A DNA stretch of 64,000 bases from Sweltsa coloradensis (taxonomy: Eukaryota > Arthropoda > Insecta > Plecoptera > Chloroperlidae). The stretch's first letter is position 1. Each line of letters starts with the position of its first letter. The notes beneath the pieces were generated by a model that had not been told where the DNA came from, did not search any database, and saw only the letters and a program-made list of their open reading frames with translations. Made by a program: the position numbers and the translations under genes. Positions 42,807-52,680 of the stretch are shown here, piece after piece. The stretch spans positions 1 to 64,000 of the forward strand of contig JAMZAV010003197.1 of the NCBI GenBank assembly GCA_024449915.1, in the 5' to 3' direction.

Positions 42807-43238
42807 TTAAAAAATAGACTTTTTCCAAAAGTTCATAGCCTTTTCAATTAAATTTTGGCAATATGTGGCACTATACCCAATCCTGTATACATCAACATTT
42901 TGCGTGACTTCAAAGTCTGGGTGAGCCACACAAAATAATGCACTTGGTTTTAGAGCCAAGTGCATCTGAAGTTGCACTTGTGCCAAGCATTTTTTAGTTA
43001 TATTGCCATCTTTCGATATATAGTTAAACATATTTTTTACACTAGTTGGGCATTTCACTTTCACAACAAAGTTTTCTGTTATTGCATCAGGAGACGCACC
43101 TATTATAACAATGTCTTTTTGTATGAATAAACCTGCTTTTACACATTTAATATTTTCTTTTTTTTCAACTACCCGGAGGACTTGTTCTTCTAAATCTTTC
43201 CCCCTTTTCATTGCAAGTGTTTCAGGTGTTTCAACCAT
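42807..43238 (-). CDS. YqaJ-like (lambda-exonuclease fold) nuclease of the transposon
   Basis: A 143-codon frame. The N-terminus (residues 10-25, 'MKRGKDLEEQVLRVVEKK') is helical, and a strong 'GASPDAI...VVKVKCP' stretch at ~48-66 matches the core of YqaJ/lambda exonuclease-like proteins, whose usual form is 'SPDG...viEiKcP' with catalytic Asp, Glu and Lys. Here the Glu position reads Val (VKVKCP), so activity is doubtful. 'CLAQVQLQMHLA' at ~83-94 fits the following 'yyyQvQ.qm...' helix, a hallmark of the family. The start methionine follows a TAG/ATT-rich region and could be internal, because family members in transposons are usually longer with extra N-terminal domains. Encoded opposite to the THAP-like fragment. 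Confidence 0.75.
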   Translation of the reverse strand: MVETPETLAMKRGKDLEEQVLRVVEKKENIKCVKAGLFIQKDIVIIGASPDAITENFVVKVKCPTSVKNMFNYISKDGNITKKCLAQVQLQMHLALKPSALFCVAHPDFEVTQNVDVYRIGYSATYCQNLIEKAMNFWKKSIF

Positions 43239-43597
43239 CTATATGCGGTAAATTTGTGCTGTTGCCCTTTATAAAACCACCTTCAGTCATTTTACCAATT
43301 TAATACGGTTGTGAGGTAATAACACGGCCTTAGACGTGAATGAGCGCTCAGCCAACACTGAACGCTCACTTGCCTGACCACTGTTTACTATCAGGCTGCG
43401 TCACAGAGGCCGCCGGCCAATCAGCGCGCGTTTCTTGGCGGCAAGACGAAATTCAAATAAATGTGATATTCAGATCACTGTAAAAACCATTCAAATAGGG
43501 TTTTTTGAAAAATTTCTTTTGCAAATGCAATTGTTGTACATCACGCTATAAAAATTAAGTGCTTGGTTCACACAAAAAAATTGTATGCAAGTTGCCT

Positions 43598-43710
43598 ATT
43601 GAAACACATTGGTTCTCCTTCAGTGTTCAGGTAGTTAGGCTTAGTACGGAACTGAAAAGATTTCACTTTAGGGATTATTGACTGATTAGCAGTAGGTTTA
43701 CCGGTTATCT
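43598..43710 (-). pseudogene. gypsy gag: linker before the zinc knuckles
   Basis: A short piece of gag between two insertions (ISL2EU-like below, MITE above). On the minus strand it is open throughout, rich in P, N and K, and ends in the first Cys-containing residues of the knuckle region at 43598. It shows that the two elements inserted independently ~110 bp apart. Confidence 0.7.
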
Positions 43711-44689
43711 GGGACCCAAGTTTTGAAATAAGCGTTTTGATCAAAACGTCACTTTCATAACGTCACTTGATAACGTCGATTTTTTGTGGTTTGAATGAAA
43801 TGCTAGTTTTGAATCTTTCTACTGACGTTGTGAGATAAACTTGCTTTGCTGTTCTTCCCGTCAGCTATCTCTCCCGCTAGCCGAACATTGCCGAACTCTG
43901 GACCAATCAAATATGAGTATTCTATGCTCCTACACCCAAAGACCTCAGACAAAGATAGGCCTACTATACATATTACATGTTTTTCGAAAGTCTTTGCATT
44001 TCCTTGTTTGTTTACGTTCTCCCAGCGCAGTGCCGAACATAACCTATAAAATACAATCAACATGCATTTGAACAGCAAGAAGATCTTATTTCATCAATAC
44101 ACGATTTGAATCTGCAAAACTCGGCGTTTTCATAACATAAAAATAACAAAGATGCGTCGTGGAAATAACTCGCATGCATGCTAAAAGGTAAATAAAACGC
44201 GAGGTGTCTGAATGTTGACAAGAGCTAGGGGCCAAGGCGGCCCTAGGTCCAAGGCGCTAGGCCTAGCCTATTAATAGGCTTTCGACCTAGGTAGCCCTAA
44301 TTAATTGATGTAGGGCCTAGGCCTTACCCTACTGTGGGGCCATGAAATCAAGATTAATTAGTTTATTTATAAATTGAAAATGCCAAATACATCGAATAGC
44401 CTAGCGCCAAATGCCAAGTCCCAAGTGTTCGAATTTAACCACAGCCTTGTATAAACATGCATAGGACGAACGAGTATATTATATTGAGAGGGCGTAACGT
44501 CAAAAAGCATCATCCCACGCATGTCCCACAAGCTATTTTTTTGTGGGTAGAAAAAGACGTTGTGGGACGTCAAAAAAAAGACGTTTTGATTTCAAAATTA
44601 GCTTTTTGAGGAAATCGACGTTATCAGACCACGTGACCACTCAAAACGTCGAAAAATTATCGACGTTTTGATTCAAAACCTTGGGTCCC
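43711..44689. mobile_element. 979-bp MITE-like element with GGGACCCAAG ends
   Basis: Starts GGGACCCAAGTTTTGAAATA and ends with the inverse of GGGACCCAAGGTTTTGAATC. Both ends carry repeated AACGTC/GACGTT hexamers in subterminal position (at least four on each side). Inside is an unrecognised 91-codon minus frame. I could not fix a target duplication. Inserted in the gypsy gag between capsid and nucleocapsid. Confidence 0.75.
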
Positions 44690-45793
44690 TGGACTGGTGA
44701 CTGAGGAACTGGCTGGTTGAAATTTCTGTGTATACGTCGACTGTTGTCGCTGAGGTGTAGAGCGTTCTTCACGTCGGCTGAAGATGAATCTTGGGACTCT
44801 CTGGTTACGCTCCTTTTCTGCTTCTTCAAATTCTCGGACGTCCTTGAAGAGATCATCGAGGTCAAAGTGGTGTCTGGACATCAACTGGGAATACAGCGAC
44901 TGTGAAGCAAGTCCTATCAGAATTTGGCGCTTGGTGTCACCGAAGCTCAGTTTGAGATCCTCGCAGTACCTCGAAACTTCTTGGAAGTACAGTGAAGTTG
45001 GTTCTTGTCTTTGTTGGACCCTATTCTGTAACTTCTTCCACAGTTCTGGAACACTTATGCTAGACCCAAATGTCTTCTCGAAGGCGGCTTTGAAATGGGA
45101 CCAAGAGTCAAGTTGGCGATTTGCACTCATTCGAGCATACCAATGCCCTGCTGCGCTTACCAAATGTGTTTTGGCTGATTCCAATATGAAGCTTTCAGGC
45201 CATCGGTGGTGCTTAGCAATCGCTTCCAATGATCGAATCCATTCACAAGCCTCCGCACCACTTCCTGTGCCACTAAATTTATTAATGCCTTTGGCAAGAT
45301 CCGGCATTATACAGTATTGCTCTGTAGGTCTACTCAAGTTGTCTGATGCTGCATTGTTGGAGAGTTGTGATAACAAATTCATCAGCATCTCTTCCCTATT
45401 CCTTCCATCTACTAACATGGTTTGCATTAGGTGCATGTGGGTGATGGTAGCTGGTTCTGATGATGTCTGGTTAGGAAGCTGATCTCTAGCTAGTTGGTTT
45501 GCAAAATTCTTGGTTAAGCCTAGACTTGGTGGAAAACGTAGGTCTCTGGTTGGTCCTTGTTCAACATTTTGTTCTAGGCGTACTGGTTGTTGCTCACCTG
45601 GTTGTGATGCTACAAAGTCAAAATCTCAACTTTCTGGCTGAATTCTAGTCTCTGGCCCTGGGTTTTGACTTAGGCTAAAGCTTTCTGGACTGATAGGCGA
45701 TGACATTCTAGTTATTGACGTCGTATTGGTCGAGTCGGCAATGTCTTGATCTCAGTCGTTGTAAAAGCCATGATGGAAATTTGCATTCGCCAT
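44690..45793 (-). pseudogene. gypsy gag: N-terminus and capsid-like domain
   Basis: The minus strand is open from 45436 (260 codons) and, apart from two in-frame TGA codons near 45752 and 45625, can be followed to an ATG at 45793. The block 'FSGTGSGAEACEWIRSLEAIAKHHRWPES...AAGHWYARMSANRQLDSWSHFKAAFEKTFGS' is the Retrotrans_gag-type capsid domain. 'YFQEVSRYCEDLK' and 'LIGLASQSLYSQLM' continue it. A basic, Gln-rich tail follows. The insertion at 44689 ends the frame. The two TGA codons mean this copy could not make a full Gag. Confidence 0.85.
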
Positions 45794-45878
45794 GGTTACA
45801 AGGCCTTCTACTTTTGATGGCTTGACTGGTTTAATTTGTGGGTGTTACTGACAAGGTTTTCTATCCGCACTTCTGAAA

Positions 45879-46148
45879 TGTTAGCTGGAATAGCTGGAAT
45901 CTGTGTTGGAGGGTCTGGAACGAGCTAACACAATTAAAAACACTGTTTAAATAAAGACAATCTGTATTCTCATCAACTTGCAATCAAATAATAACATAAT
46001 ACTCCCTTCTTCCATTCACAACAATGTTCTTCCCTAGTTCATAACAAAACCACAAGAGGGCGTCTAACCCACAGCTTGCTGTATGTGCAGAAGTGCAACA
46101 TAGGTAAAAGATCTCTAGTAGTGCAGCATAGGTAAAAGATCTCTAACA
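45879..46148 (-). repeat. gypsy LTR, upstream (5') copy
   Basis: Same 270 bp as 31244-31513 with a handful of substitutions (for example TCTGTGTTGGAGG against TCTGTTCTGGAGG). Confidence 0.92.
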
Positions 46149-46302
46149 CAAGCTTTACCTCTGCGTTAGATAACATAGTTGAATCATTGAACAACCATAA
46201 AGTCATTTATATAACAATATTTATTCACCACTAAAACACTTTTTTTAATTCAAATAAATAGTTTTTCTTTCGCTATTACTATCATCACCAACGTTTTCCT
46301 AC
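46149..46302 (+). repeat. LINE-T fragment, middle part
   Basis: CAAGCTTTACCTCTGCGTTA onward matches the intact LINE-T at 47.63-47.77 kb. Here it was cut by the gypsy insertion on the left and by a SINE-A on the right. Confidence 0.75.
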
Positions 46303-46438
46303 CGCGACGTGAGAAACCCCCCTTCCTCCCCTTACCCGTGGCTGGTTCTGACCAGCATGTGCCCCTCCTCCCCACCCCCCTTAGGCTAAAGTGGTGCATT
46401 ATGACCTAACGGTTGACGCATCCTTAATTTAAATAAAC
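46303..46438 (+). repeat. SINE-A 3' fragment inserted in LINE-T
   Basis: GCGACGTGAGAAACCCCCCT to GACGCATCCTTAATTTAAAT plus an A-rich end. It separates two adjacent parts of the LINE-T 3' UTR. Confidence 0.8.
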
Positions 46439-46583
46439 AAAAACAAAAAAATCCTTTCTTTTATAATCTAAGAAAACAATATAGTCATCAAACACACTAT
46501 TAACTAATTGCATTAACTTTCAATATCACTGGCGGCGCAATATGACCTAACTAGTTGAAGCGCCCTAGTTTCTCACGTCGTCA
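46439..46583 (+). repeat. LINE-T fragment, 3' end
   Basis: AACAATATAGTCATCAAACA, TATCACTGGCGGCGCAATAT, GTTGAAGCGCCCTAGTTTCT. Confidence 0.8.
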
Positions 46584-46687
46584 TCTGCGAAGATATGCCT
46601 TTTGTAAATTAGATTCAATAAGATGTCCGCAACCGCCTACAAGTGGTGCAAAACAAGAGTCTACGTGTATCCCTTCCCCCCCCCTCC

Positions 46688-46967
46688 CCCAAACCCGTTT
46701 AGCCACGGGTAGAATTGGCCCAGAGCATTGCTCTGCAATTCGTACAAGGCGATTCAAGAAAAAAAGGCCGCACCTTGCCAACATCAGGTTATGTGTAAGG
46801 GAGCATTTAATCCAAAACTTGAGGCGAGCTCTGGCAATCGTCAAGGGGGTTCTTAACCGTCCTGGTTGGTTAGGACCAGCGTGGGATTTTCCTTCCCGTA
46901 TCCCCTACGGTAGAAAGGCGCATTTTAACCTAGCAGTTGACGCGCCCTTAAACTTAATGAATCCAAA
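46688..46967 (+). repeat. SINE-A copy with body deletion
   Basis: Head ACCCGTTTAGCCACGGGTAG, GAGGCGAGCTCTGGCAATCG, then directly CCTGGTTGGTTAGGACCAGC and the tail TTGACGCGCCCTTAAAC. The GACGATGAC body is missing. Confidence 0.75.
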
Positions 46968-47257
46968 CAATCAGAAGGGTTGCCCAATCAACTTGTATAA
47001 AATTTTTAACCAACCTAAAACGAACTCAAACCGATAAAACAGTTTTAGAAGTTCTGGTCCAGTCCAACCACCATCCAATAATGTAATATTTTGTAGTTGT
47101 ACCTGGAAATCGAGAAACATTAAATGACTATTCATATTATGAGTATACCCGGACACACAAAGAAATTTGGAAAAAAAATCGAACTACGAACTTGATTTTT
47201 CACTTGAACTTGTTTAAAACTTTTTTAAAAAAATTTAAGTTTTTTTAAAGTTTTTTT
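46968..47257. other. Unassigned stretch
   Basis: AT-rich, no feature recognised. Confidence 0.4.
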
Positions 47258-47585
47258 TGCACAAGGCGATTCTAAAGAAAAAATCCACCTCGCCAACATC
47301 AGGTAGATAGAGGGGAGTATATTATAACTCCCCGAATCTAGAGACGAACTATGGCACAGTCTTCTGGGGAACCTCCCCTTTTCCCCTAACGATCTCCCCG
47401 ACGACGAAGACAATTGCACAACGATTGATGACAAAAATGATGACGACCGCGACGTGTGAACCCCCCTTTCCTCCCCCAACCTGTAGGTGGTTTTGACCTG
47501 CATGGACCCTCCTTCCCTATATCCCCTAGGCTAGGGTGGTACATTATGACCTACCAATAGACGCTTCCTTAACCCAAATAAACAG
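47258..47585 (+). repeat. SINE-A copy, head-truncated
   Basis: GCACAAGGCGATTCTAAAGA to GACGCTTCCTTAACCCAAAT. Confidence 0.8.
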
Positions 47586-47614
47586 AGAACAAGTTATTAA
47601 TAGTTTGAATTTAG

Positions 47615-47925
47615 GATGTCTGCACATCCCTGGAAAACAAGCTTTACTCCTTCGTTAGATAACTTAGCTGAAGCATTAAACAAGCGTTAGTCAATTATTT
47701 ATTTAACAAAATTTTATCCCACATTTCTTTTCTATTTTTCATTCAAATAAATAATTTTCATTAGCTTTTACTATCAACTCCATCATTTTCCATTCTTTTA
47801 TAAACTTCGAAAACAAAACAATCATCAAACACACCTGTTAACGCATTTCATTATCTTTCAATATCACAGGTGGCGCAATACGATCTTACCGGTTGAAGCG
47901 CCCTAGTTTCTTACGTTGTCGTTGA
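47615..47925 (+). repeat. LINE-T 3' end
   Basis: Uninterrupted counterpart of the fragment split at 31.2/46.1 kb: CACATCCCTGGAAAACAAGC, TTAGATAACTTAGCTGAAGC, UTR, CAGGTGGCGCAATACGATCT, GTTGAAGCGCCCTAGTTTCT. Confidence 0.8.
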
Positions 47926-47942
47926 ACAAGGCGAATTACCTT

Positions 47943-48304
47943 TCTGGGCCCGGGGTAGAATTGGCCTTGAGCATGGCTCTGCTAATCGTAAAAGGCGATT
48001 TAAGAGAAAAAGTCCACCTCGCAAACATCAGCTAGTATGCAGGGTAGTATTTTACTCCCCAAATATAGAGGCGAGCTCTGGCAATCGTCGTCGGGGACCT
48101 TGCCCCCTTCCCTTGACGATCTTTCGACGACGATGACGACAATGACACCACGAACGATGACGATGACAATGACGACCGCGACGTGAGAACCCCCTTTCCT
48201 CCTCTTACCCATGGCTGGTTCTGACCAGCATAAGCCCCTCCTCGCCCCCCCCCCCCAAGTGAGAGTGGTGCAATATGACCTAACGGTTGAGGCACCCTCA
48301 ACCC
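47943..48304 (+). repeat. SINE-A copy, nearly full length
   Basis: TCTGGGCCCGGGGTAGAATT to CTAACGGTTGAGGCACCCTC. It has a long poly-C run. Nearly identical to the 7.2-kb copy in the middle section. Confidence 0.8.
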
Positions 48305-48767
48305 CAAAATTAAAGATACGCCTGAACTACAGTATCGTGACAAGCAGTTGAATATCAATTCTAGTAACAAAGGTAAACAAAACATTTTTATTACTAACCG
48401 GAATAATTTATTCAGCACACAGCTTGATGAAAGCATTACATCTCCTTCTCTTCAATACCAAAACACCAATCTCAATTGTATATACCGGTACCTCAATTCA
48501 ATATTTTCCTTGCTCGATTCCCATTATTTCTGACTCATTCCCGGTAGAAGTATTTCATAAGCATTTTCATTTTCATTTTCGCAATATTTGGAGTAAGCCC
48601 TGCTCCACAATACGCTCAAACTTAGAATTGTGTATAATTTTTAACAAAGTATTTGAAAAAAGAAAAAAATGAAAAATAATCATATTCACAGCATCTAAAA
48701 ATTATTAAAAATACATTTTAGGCAACAAAATGAATGTATATCTGGTATCAGTAACCTTTTAAACGTT
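48305..48767. other. Unassigned stretch before the satellite
   Basis: Two overlapping + strand open frames (48348-48533 and 48424-48672) with Asn/Ser-rich products that I do not recognise. Confidence 0.4.
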
Positions 48768-51208
48768 CTTAGGGTTTTAGGTAGGAAAATATTGATAGGA
48801 GGCTAAGAGCCAACAGCTTCCCTGAAAGATGCGCCAGCTGTGTAGAGTTGAAGGTCACATTAATATATACACAAATAAATAACATAATGACGAAACGTAT
48901 CGGCGTGAACAGCCTTGTTCTGTTGAGAGAGTAACTGATTAAAGTAAATGACTATAATATTTACAAATATGTCCCAAGAGGCGCTGTTGGGTTTTGGGAG
49001 TGGAAAGTATTGACAGGAGGCTAAGAGCCAACAGCTACCCTGTAAGATGCGCCAGCTGTGTAGAGTTGAAGGTCACATGAATATATACACAAATAAATAA
49101 CATAATGACGAAACTTATCGGCGCGAACAGCCTTGTTCTGTTGGAGAGTAACTGATTAAGTAAATGACTAATATTACAAATATGTACAAGAGGCGCTGTT
49201 GGTTGTGGAGTGGGGAAGTATTGACAGGAGGCTAGAGCCAACAGCTACCCTAAAGATGCGCCAGCTGTGTAGAGTTGAGGTCACATGAATAATACAAAAA
49301 TAAATAACATTATGACGAAACGTATCGGCGTGAACACCTTGTTTCTGTTGAGAGAGTAACTGATTAAGTAAATGACTATAATATTTAAAAATATGTACAA
49401 GAGGCGCTGTTGGTTGTGGAGTGGGGAAGAAATTGACAGGAGGCTAAAGCCAACAGCTCCCTGAAAGATGCGCCAGCTGTGTAGAGTTGAATGTCACATG
49501 AATATATACACAAATAAATAACATAATGACGATTGTATCGGCGTGAACAGCCTTGTTCTGTTGAGAGAGTAACTGATTAAGTAAATGACTATAATATTTA
49601 CAAATATGTACAAGAGGCGCTGTTGGTTGTGGAGTGGGGAAGTATTGACAGGAAGCTAAGACCCAACAGCTACCCTGAAAGATGCGCCAGCTGTGTAGAG
49701 TTGAAGGTCACATGAATATATACACAAATAAATAACATAATGACGAAACGTATCGGCGTGAACAGCCTTTTCTGTTGAGAGGTAACTGATTAATAAATGA
49801 CTATAATATTTACAAATATGTACAAGAGGCGCTGTTGGTTGTGGAGTGGGGAAGTATTGACAGGAGGCTCAGAGCCAACAGCTACCCTGAAAGATGGCGC
49901 CAGCTGTGTAGATTGAAGGTCACATGAATATATACACAAATGAATATCATAATGACGAAACGTATGGGCGTAAAACAGCCTTGTTCTGTTGAGAGAGTAA
50001 CTGATTAAGTAAATGACTATAATATTTACAAATATGTACAAGAGGCGCTGTTGGTTGTGGAGTGGGGAAGTATTGACAGGAGGCTAAGAGCCAACAGCTA
50101 CCCTGAAAGATGCGCCAGCTTGTTAGAGTTGAAGGTCCATAAATTTATATACACAAATGAATAACATAATGACGAAACGTATCGGCGTGAACAGCCTTGT
50201 TCTGTTGAGAGAGTAACTGATTAAGTAAATGACTATAATATTTACAAATATGTACAAGAGGCGCTGTTGGTTGTGGAGTGGGGAAGTATTGACAGGAGGC
50301 TAAGAGCCAACAGCTACCCTGAAAGATGCGCCAGCTGTGTAGAGTTGAAGGTCACATGAATATATACACAAATAAATAACATAATGACGAAACGTATCGG
50401 CGTGAGCAGCCTTGTTCTGTTGAAGAGTAACTGATTAAGTAAATGACTATAATATTTAAAAATATGTACAAGAGGCCGGGTTGGTTGTGGAGTGGGGAAG
50501 TTTGACAGGAGGCTAAGAGCCAACAGTTTACCCTGAAAGATGCGCCAGCTGTGTAGAGTTGAAGGTCACTGAACATATACACAAATAAATAACATAATGA
50601 CGAAACGTATGGGGGGCGTGACAGCCTTGTTCTGTTGAGAGAGTAACTGATTAAGAAAATACTATAATATTTACAAATATGTACAAGAGGCGCTGTTGGT
50701 TGTGGAGTGGGGAAGTATTGACGGGAGGCTAAGAGCCAACAGCTACCCTGAAAGATGAGCCAGCTGTGTGAGTTGAAGGTCACATAAAATATATACAAAT
50801 AAATACATAATGACGAAACGTATCGGCGTGAACAGCCTTGTTCTGTTGAGAGAGTAACTCGGATTAAGTAAATGACTATAATATTTACAAATATGTACAA
50901 GAGGCGCTGTTGGTTGTGGAGTGGGGAAGTATTGGACAGGAGGCTAAGAGCCAACAGCTACCCTGAATTATGCGCCAGCGTGTGTAGAGTTTGAAGGTCA
51001 CATGATATATACCACAATTAAGTAACGTAATGACGAAAGTATCGGCGTGAACAGCCTTGTTCTGTTGAGAAAGTAACTGTTAAGAATGCTATAATATTTA
51101 CAAATAGTACAAGAGGCGCTGTTGGTTGTGGAATGGGGAATATTGACAGGAGGGCTAGAGCAACAGCTACCCTGAAAGATGCGCCACGGGTGTAGAGTTT
51201 GAAGGTCA
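48768..51208. repeat. Satellite array, ~213-bp monomer, ~11.5 copies
   Basis: Head-to-tail monomers marked by GAGGCGCTGTTGGTTGTGGA. Successive marker positions are 48978, 49190, 49401, 49614, 49826, 50042, 50258, 50472, 50687, 50901 and 51113, a spacing of 211-216 bp. Other landmarks are AGCCAACAGCTACCCTGAAA and CGTATCGGCGTGAACAGCC. Monomers differ mainly by one-base indels. The array is cut at 51208 by an LTR element and resumes at 59960. Open frames across it are periodic artefacts. Confidence 0.95.
51205..51208. repeat. Target duplication of long-LTR element, left
   Basis: GTCA, part of the satellite monomer (GGTCACATGAAT); repeated at 59960-59963. Confidence 0.75.
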
Positions 51209-51260
51209 TGTCGGGTTGACGTACCGACCCATATCGATAAATTCGGGTATATAAATCATT

Positions 51261-51435
51261 TGCATACTAACGTATTAGAGGATAGCTCATTTCCATATCA
51301 ACTTAGGGATAGCTCATTTGCATACTAACGTATTAGAGGGTAGCTCATTTCCATATCAACTTAGGGATAGCTCATTTGCATATCAAAACGTATTAGAGGG
51401 TTGCTCATTTCCATATCAACTTAGTGATTACTCTT
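51261..51435. promoter_or_regulatory. 58-bp tandem repeats with octamer motifs in LTR
   Basis: Units start at 51261, 51319 and 51377. Each holds ATTTGCAT, the inverse of the POU-factor octamer ATGCAAAT, with CATACTAACGTATTAGAGG after it. A TATA-like TATATAAAT stands just upstream. A regulatory role is inferred only. Confidence 0.5.
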
Positions 51436-52497
51436 CTGCATTTCAACCGTTGATTGAATATTAATATTGATTAATAATAATCAATCACCAATGGTATATG
51501 GCCTAAGACCGAGTTACAGGTGTGTAGATGCCTTCAAGGTTATAGAATCTGGGAGAAGCTTGTTTCCGCGAGGGAATAGCAGGTCAGGCGTACTGTGTAG
51601 GAGTAGATAATTGGTCTTCACAGTGACAGGTGAAAGGGCCGAATTCACAACCCGCCCCATCCGTCTCAAATTTTTAGCTAGCGAATCTTGCAGTGGACCT
51701 CCAAAATGCCAGGTCGACGAGACACATTAGTGTGCATGGGCAAACATCAAGTTAAATACCCAATCTAAACTCGTTCTTGGTACAGTGATGTTTCGCAGTA
51801 ACAACAAAACTAGTTCTGGTCCAGATGGGGGGTAACTTGGCTTCAGGCCAGAAGGTCCTAAGTCCACTGTTTAAAAGCATTGAGGGGAAAATATCAAGTT
51901 GCACAGCACAGAGTAATAGTCTTGGATTCGAAGAAAACTAGTTTACGTCACAAGAGTGGGGGTGAAAACAGAGAGAAGTTGCAGCGCCATGCGCTTAAAA
52001 CAAGACAGTTGGGTTGAAGCAAGTTAGAGTTGTAGGTGGGTTGGTGATAGGTGTGGAGAGTTTGGTGTCGGGGGGAGGACAAAGAGTTCCTAAGTAGGGG
52101 GCAACCAGGCCTGTCATATAAGCAGGATGGATCGGTAGCATAATTTTAGGGGGCACTTATGAAAGACGGGACATAAGTTTTTTACGTTGTGAAGGTAATA
52201 ATGAAGTTTCTTGATGTATAATGAGTGAATATCAATTTTGATTGTGTAAACATAATACGGGGGCTAATTTTAAAAGAGCAAGTGTGAAGAGTGTGTCAAA
52301 TCTAAAAAATGTAATTAACCGTAAGAAAACAGTAAAGTTAGAGATACTGAAGAAAATTCAATCATCTGTAATCAATCGTTCATCAACGCGTCAACCGCGA
52401 GTGGGACTATTGTCCAAAGTATTAACGTCGTGATACCGCGAGTGGGCCAGTTGCCTAATCGTGCGATAACCATCCGAGCTACCGCGAAGACGCGAGT

Positions 52498-52680
52498 TCA
52501 TCCGATACATCGTGTTTAGAGGCAAAGCTAAAAGACAAGAATCTTAATTACCAATAAACAATCATAATATCATCCGTTACTCGTGTTTAGAAGCAAAGCT
52601 AAACAGACAAGAATCTTAATTACCAATAAACAATCATAATAAATCCGTTACATCGTGTTTTAGAGTAAATCTAAACACCC
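52498..52680. repeat. ~77-bp tandem repeat in left LTR
   Basis: TCGTGTTTAGAGGCAAAGCT ... CCAATAAACAATCATAAT, twice and a half. The same block is in the right LTR at ~59031-59210. Confidence 0.8.

Larger units (their letters stand above)
40927..43597. mobile_element. ISL2EU-like DNA transposon
   Basis: 2671 bp with inverted ends AGGCAACTTGCA...TGCAAGTTGCCT, flanked by AT on both sides. It lies exactly within the first zinc knuckle of the gypsy gag. ISL2EU elements (PIF/Harbinger-related) are known for 2-bp AT duplications and for carrying a YqaJ-type nuclease gene. Here a YqaJ-like frame is found (42807-43238, minus) as well as a THAP-like fragment (41180-41405, plus). No DDE transposase could be recognised in 41.4-42.8 kb, so this copy is probably defective or decayed. 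Confidence 0.75.
31244..46148 (-). mobile_element. Ty3/gypsy LTR retrotransposon broken by three nested insertions
   Basis: Two 270-bp LTRs (31244-31513 and 45879-46148) start TGTTAG and end CTAACA, with a CAAG duplication outside. Coding runs on the minus strand in the order gag, protease, reverse transcriptase, RNase H, integrase, which defines the Ty3/gypsy arrangement. The span is 14.9 kb, but about 9.2 kb belongs to DNA elements at 35140-40696, 40927-43597 and 43711-44689, leaving ~5.7 kb. All three landed in the gag/protease interval. gag has in-frame stops, and pol has frame breaks near 33.92, 34.69 and 32.1 kb. No envelope-like frame is seen. The copy is dead. Confidence 0.92.

Noticed and set aside
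44784..45482. 232-codon + strand frame
   Set aside because: It lies antisense to the gypsy gag capsid region, which has clear family motifs. It is a shadow of that gene.
48768..51208. CRISPR-like array
   Set aside because: The repeats are ~213-bp contiguous monomers with no short repeat plus unique spacer structure, and the genome is eukaryotic.
48768..51209. Open frames of 63-200 codons on the minus strand across the satellite
   Set aside because: They repeat with the 213-bp monomer and shift frame from monomer to monomer, so they are artefacts of periodicity.
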